From Mortierella sp. BCC40632 (lineage: Eukaryota > Mortierellomycota > Mortierellomycetes > Mortierellales > Mortierellaceae): a DNA stretch of 64,000 nt. The notes below the pieces were generated by a model. The model did not search any database. It saw nothing but the letters and a program-made list of their open reading frames with translations, and had not been told where the DNA came from. This document shows positions 59,120 to 64,000 of this stretch, piece by piece. The stretch is from positions 1,103,501 to 1,167,500 of the forward strand of contig WAEK01000011.1 of NCBI GenBank assembly GCA_011634665.1, in the 5' to 3' direction. The translations under genes and the position numbers were made by a program. Every line of letters begins with the position of its first letter. The first letter of the stretch is position 1.

Positions 59120-62100
59120 ATGGGTATGCGCCACCATCTGTTGCTACGCTCTTTTTTCTCTTGCAACCTAGACAAAGAAGAGGACACTGACACGACTCTG
59201 CCCTTTTGTTCTCGTTCTCATTGCTGTCATCCTCGTCCCTAGCCCCTATTGTAGCAGGCGTTGCAGCTGCCATCGCAGCTGGATACTATGTGAACGGCAG
59301 GTTCCAGCTCTCCAAGGACTTGGAGATTATCCGCAGTGGCATCAAGTCTCGTAGAGCGTAAGAGAGCGTGCTATTCTTTACTTTTTGACAGGGTTAGAGG
59401 AAGAGAGAGAGGGAGAGGGAGAGAGAGTAAAAGTAGTGTGTTGTAGCTGTTGCTGATGCTGAGGGGAGCACAGGATAGATTCTCACTGAGCAAAAAGTGG
59501 ATTCAAAAAGTCTGTGTCTGTGGTGAGACTGGTTGTGGAGAAGGAGACTCTGAGTAACTAACCTTATAACTAAAATCGCACACACACACACACGCTCTTT
59601 TTTTTCTTTTTTCTTTTTTCTTTTTTCCACATCTTTCTATCTCTCCTTCTCTTTTTCTCCTTCTTTGGACTCTAGGTTCTTGGCCAACGAAAAGAACAAG
59701 GAGTGCAGTTTGTACGAGCGATTTGCAGGGCAATGCAGGGAACGGCCTTACTCGGTTGCACTTATCTTTGAGGGTGCCTCGTACACCTGGCGCGATCTCG
59801 AGCTCGGTAAGGAGTGTGTGGGTGCATTGTCCTTAGGGTGGGGTCACTAAAAAGAGAAATTGAAAGAAGAAAAGGCAATCGGGATCCAAGTTCTCCCGAA
59901 TCTGCCTCCACAATTTCGATCGTTTTGAAATCGTGGAGGAAAAGAGCCAGTCCCGAGGGGGAAAATGACCAAGTGAGCATGAGAGAAAAAAAAAAGGGGG
60001 GGGGGGAAGGTTGGACGTTGCACTCATAAACATCGCGCCGGTCTCGATGCTCGTTAGCCCTTTGCGACCGGAATATTGCTTTCGACTGTTAATTGGAAAT
60101 GATGTTGCAACAGCCCTTTACCTTGGGCGGTTTTTGCCCTACGATGCCTAGTCCGGCTGGCCTATTGTTTGTCGTGGACTGTGGTCTTTGCATCGAATTA
60201 TGGTGGGGGTGGGTGGCTGTTCACTCCGGCTCGGATCAACGAACTCTAACATCTCAGATGACCCCTTCGTCGGTCTACTGTCCATCCGTCTCTCTCTCTC
60301 TTGTATCTTTTCTCTCTCACCCCGGCTACACTTTTTTCCCAAACCAACCAACTCAACGATGATAACGGGCAATCGTACTAACAGCCTCCAACCGAATGGT
60401 AAGACCATCTTTTTCCCACCCTCAGGCCCCAGTAGGCCTGCGCATTGAGCAATCCCATTTCATCGCCCGCTAACCTTAATGTACTTTTCTTCCTCATCTA
60501 GGCTCACTGGTTTGTTGCACGCGGTATTCGTCGACTGGATCGCGTCGCCATGTTGATGCACAACTCCCCGCTATTCATGATCACCTGGCTTGCCCTTCTC
60601 AAGATTGCCGCTACGCCTGCCTTTATCAATAACCAGATCAATGGCCCTGTCCTTGTTCACTCACTCAAGGTTGCCGACGCCAAAATGCTTGTCTTTGACT
60701 TTGAACTCGCTCCGGTCGTCAAGAGTGCTCTGGACGGAATCCGTGAGCTCGGTTACAAGCTCTATACCGCCACGCCCAAGGCTCAAGCGATAGGTCAGCT
60801 ATTCGAGCAACTGGATGAAGAATCCCGCCAGGCGATCGAGACCCCATCGTTCTTTGACTACATGGATTGGCAGCAGGAAAGTGCGGATGGTTTCCCTGCC
60901 GAGACACGCCGTGCTGTTGAGATGAAGGACCCTGTGGCGTTGATCTATACCAGCGGAACAACCGGCTTTCCAAAGGCGGCTATCATGGATCACGGTCGCT
61001 GCTGCAGTAAGAGAACATAGGATTAGGGATGCTGGGACTCTTTTGCTCTATCGAGGGGGGGGGGAGAAGAACACCATGGACTCTTGAGACTGAACTCTTG
61101 TATGTTTATCTCGATCTCTTGTGCATGAATTTTTAGTGGCGACTACATCCTGGGGCACGTTGTGCGATATTCAGCCCGAGGACAAGGTCTACATTACTCT
61201 GCCTTTGTATCACTCTGCAGGCGGTAAGGAAGGAGGACAATTGGTCTCACTTGTGCGTGTGTCCTTGATGAGGCGGGAAAAACAAAGAAAGGAAAAAGGA
61301 ATTACTAACCCAGATTCTATATTCTTTGTGAATAGCCATCATTGGTGTTGGCCAAAGTTGGACCACAGGCAGCACAATCGTCCTGGCGCGCAAGTTTTCT
61401 GTCAAGAACTTTTGGAGAGACTGCATCGCCTATGATGTCACGCACTTTCAGGTAACAGGCGCAGCTTTTTTTTTTTTTTTTTTTTTTTTTTAGAAGAAGG
61501 ATCATCCGAATTTCCTTATCCTAATCCCTCGCCCCCCGTCCCCTCGGTATTTACATGTGCGACTCTACGATGGACATGGGTTTTCAATCATTTTATTAGT
61601 ACATTGGAGAGTTGTGCCGATACCTGTTGAATGCTCCCGAATCTCCTCTTGACAAGAAACACAAGGTCAAGATGGCCTTTGGAAACGGAATGCGTCCCGA
61701 TATTTGGGCCAAGTTCCAGGAGCGCTTCAACATCCCAGTTGTCTTTGAGTATTATACCATGAGCGAAGGTAAAAAAAAAAGGAAAAGGAAAAGGAAGAGA
61801 ACTCTGACGATGGATCTCTCTCAATACGAACGAATGCTTTTCTTAGGAACTGGCGCCTTGCTGAACATTGCTCGAAGCCCTCGCGATGTGGGCGCTGTTG
61901 GATTCCGTGGACCGATGATCAGGTGAGACTTGAGGCGGCAAAACAAACATGCAGGACAGGACTGACAGATGGCGCTTTCTTATTATCTTTTTTTTTTGTA
62001 CGCTAATCAATCGTCTCCTATTCACACACACATCCACACACGCACACGCACGCACACGCACACGTACAAAAGATTGTTACAGCGGGATTTTAGACTTGTC

Positions 62101-62853
62101 AAGGTGGATTTGGACACGGAGGAACTTATTCGTGACAAAAAAACTGGTTTCTGTATCGAGTGTGAACCAGATGAGGTAGGAGAGTTGGTGACCAATGCGG
62201 ACAACAAGACTCAATCGTCTCGTTATGTTGGCTATTTCAATCAACCCAAAATGTCCAAGGCCAAGTTGGTCGAGAATGTGATTTCCAAGGGAGATGTGTT
62301 TATGAGGACAGGCGATTTGTTGTACCGAAGCAAGGATCATTATTGGTACTTTGCGGATCGAGCTGGAGACACTTACCGATGGAAGGGAGAAAATGTGTCG
62401 ACAGCCGAGATTGCAGACACTTTGGGACGATTGGACGGGATTGCATCGTGTACTGTCTATGGTGTGTCAGTGCCTGGACAAGATGGAAGAGCAGGTATGG
62501 CTGCCATCTATTTGCATGACGATATTCTCAAAGCGGCGACGGTGGATGAGTCTGGAAAGTTGTTGACACCTTGTGAGGTGAATGAAGCCGAATTGGAAAA
62601 GTTTGTGAAACGCTTGGGAGAGTATGCTGGGAAGCGATTGCCATCGTATGCGGTACCAAGGTTTATTCGAATCTGTGAACAAGAATTGACAGTGACGGGT
62701 ACGTTCAAGAATATGAAGGTGGAATACAAGAAGGAAGGATTTGATTTGAACAAGGTCAAGGAGCGTATGTATTGGTGGACCCCTCAAGGACGATACCTAC
62801 CCTTTGGACAATCCGAGAATGCCGAGATTATTGCAGGTCGTGCTCGTCTATAA
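59120..62853 (+). CDS. FAT1: Very-long-chain acyl-CoA synthetase / fatty acid transport protein (FAT1/FATP type)
   Basis: Ten coding exons: 59120-59123, 59243-59357, 59676-59806, 60385-60398, 60502-61006, 61137-61223, 61336-61451, 61600-61768, 61847-61922, 62073-62853 (665 aa, close to yeast Fat1). Activates very-long-chain fatty acids to CoA esters and couples this to uptake. The first exon codes only ATG plus one base; the fourth is a 14-base microexon (SNRM). Both are forced by frame and by conservation (MAPIVAGV; ASNRMAHWF). Landmarks: an N-terminal Ala-rich membrane helix, YTSGTTGFPKAA (AMP-binding), LPLYHSAGG, the FATP signature FGNGMRPDIW, EYYTMSEG, GDVFMRTGDLL, YRWKGENVSTAEI, and a C-terminal GRARL. 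Likely at ER, lipid-droplet or peroxisomal membrane. Confidence 0.96.
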
Positions 62854-63270
62854 TGGTAGAGAAGAGAAAGAGAGAGAAAGAGAGAGAGAGAGAGAAAAAA
62901 ATCTAGAGACCTTTTTATATATTTTTTTCTATACTTTTTTCTACTCTAGCTGATAGCGTGTTGGTGGCTCTAGACAAATATGACCCAAAAGACTTTTTTT
63001 ATATCTTTATTGTTCTGGGACAGGTGCAAAATTAGACAGAGGAGCGAAAAGTGTGTATGAAGAATGCTAGCAGAGGGGAGAAAGAGGTCTCTATCTTTGA
63101 CAGGATTCCATGCCATGGGGTGAGGAGGGGGGGGGCATGGCTACTCTACATTTGTTTTTGAGGATGAGGATGGTAATGATAGTGGTGATGATGGTGATGG
63201 TGATGATGACGATGGTAATGGTGGGGGGGGACGGTTGTTGTTGTTGTTGTTTCTTTTATATATAAAATAT
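62854..63270. other. Convergent intergenic region
   Basis: 3' flanks of FAT1 and the carrier gene, with a GA-rich stretch near 62865-62900 and GAT/GGT-rich repeats at 63160-63250. No gene. Confidence 0.6.
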
Positions 63271-64000
63271 TTAGATCCGCTTTTGAGCACGGACACCCAA
63301 GGCAACCAAAAGACGAGCCACATAATCGACCAGCTTGGCTTGAGCCATAAACAAGAACGAGGCCGTCAAGATGGATTGAACAATCTTGGAAGAGATACCC
63401 TTGTACAGGCCTGCAACACCCTCGTACTTGATGATCTTGCGGAATCCATCCATGATCGAATCATAACGCTCCTTGGCATTGTCAGACTTTTTCAATTGCA
63501 TACGCGACTTGACCACACTAGAGGTTGGAGAGAGAAGGGAAAGGAGGGATTAGGATCCGGTGAGTCTTTCTTCGTCCATGGTACCTGACATTTGTCTTAA
63601 GAAAAAAAAAATACAACTTACATGTAAGGGTAAGTGATGCTGGTGGCAGCCAACTTGCTGATCGCACCCAACAAGAAAAAGTCAAAGCTGGTGAGAGCAC
63701 GCGTCTTGGCAATCTTGGCCTTGATCTTTTCAAAGACCGTGTATTGAATAATGGGGTTGGCCACCAAGATCAAGGCTGGGGCCACTCCTTGCCAAAAGGT
63801 CTTGAGTCCTCCTTCCTTGATCATCTCCTTGGCCGTCTCAATCGTACCCTTGGGTCGTTGATCAGGTGAACCAGTGTTGCGGGTCGCAATACGGGTCTAA
63901 TAAATGAGGAAGAAAAAATTGTTTTTGCGAGGAAAAAAGAAGCTGATGGTTAGGCACAGAGATCCAAACATGGACAGATGGTGCGAAAGGGGGGGGGAAG
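63271..64000 (-). CDS. Mitochondrial-carrier-family transporter, peroxisomal PMP47/PMP34-like (5' part outside window)
   Basis: Two exons visible, 63896-63622 and 63517-63271, with an acceptor at 63897-63898; the N-terminal part lies beyond 64000. Carrier proteins have three repeats of two helices. Seen here are the end of repeat 2 (MIKEGGLKTFWQGVAPALIL, ANPIIQYTVFEKI) and repeat 3 (ISKLAATSITYPYMVVKSRM, then YEGVAGLYKGISSKIVQS). Repeat 3 has ITYPYMVVKSRM in place of the usual P-x-D/E-x-x-K/R start, and NPIIQYTVFE is typical of peroxisomal PMP47/PMP34/Ant1 proteins, which import ATP or CoA for fatty-acid activation. With FAT1 next door this would fit peroxisomal lipid breakdown, but adjacency alone is weak evidence. 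Confidence 0.88.

Overview
The window looks like nuclear DNA of an early-diverging fungus, most likely Mucoromycota and plausibly Mortierellaceae. The genes carry many short GT-AG introns, the proteome is fungal, start codons sit in fungal-type contexts, and poly(A)/poly(T) and (CT)n tracts fill introns and spacers. The genus is inferred from gene content and was not tested. Exon models were built by hand from splice signals; each complete model keeps reading frame across all junctions, except one gene with a one-base excess in a C7 run.

1-42 kb and 57-64 kb are ordinary housekeeping sequence. From left to right: an HMCES/SRAP DNA-protein-crosslink protein (cut by the window start), an alpha/beta-hydrolase lipase, a FAR-17a/AIG1-like membrane protein, a START-domain lipid-binding protein, a TMEM135-like membrane protein, a DUF1769 protein, an uncharacterised HPHHW-motif membrane protein, pterin-4a-carbinolamine dehydratase, an F-box/LRR protein, the AAA+ ATPase RVB1, a CAMK-like kinase, the ARF-related GTPase ARFRP1/Arl3, and a protein with two p27-type zinc ribbons. 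On the right flank are a GNAT acetyltransferase, a FAT1/FATP-type very-long-chain acyl-CoA synthetase/transporter and a PMP47/PMP34-like carrier cut by the window end. Several concern lipids or peroxisomes (lipase, START, FAT1, PMP47-like), but no operon-like logic is implied.

42-56 kb is an accessory island with a different character. It holds a 1.03-kb element with ~100-bp terminal inverted repeats (MITE-like), fragments of a pogo/Tigger-like transposase, a 17-bp minisatellite, and a head-to-head pair of Crinkler (CRN) effector genes, one complete (891 aa: ubiquitin-like header, P-loop NTPase, nuclease-like tail) and one truncated after the header. Two intron-poor genes of bacterial appearance follow: a GDPD-fold protein that still carries a lipoprotein-type lipobox, and a 150-residue protein resembling the phage T4 gp19/contractile-injection-system tail-tube family. 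Bacteria-like genes in a putative Mortierella-type fungus make endobacterial gene transfer a reasonable hypothesis. The tail-tube-like gene is the most surprising item in the window.

Long spacers (about 5.9-8.9, 14.4-16.1, 26.6-29.2, 48.7-51.6 and 52.8-55.5 kb) gave no defensible gene. No tRNA, rRNA or CRISPR array was recognised.
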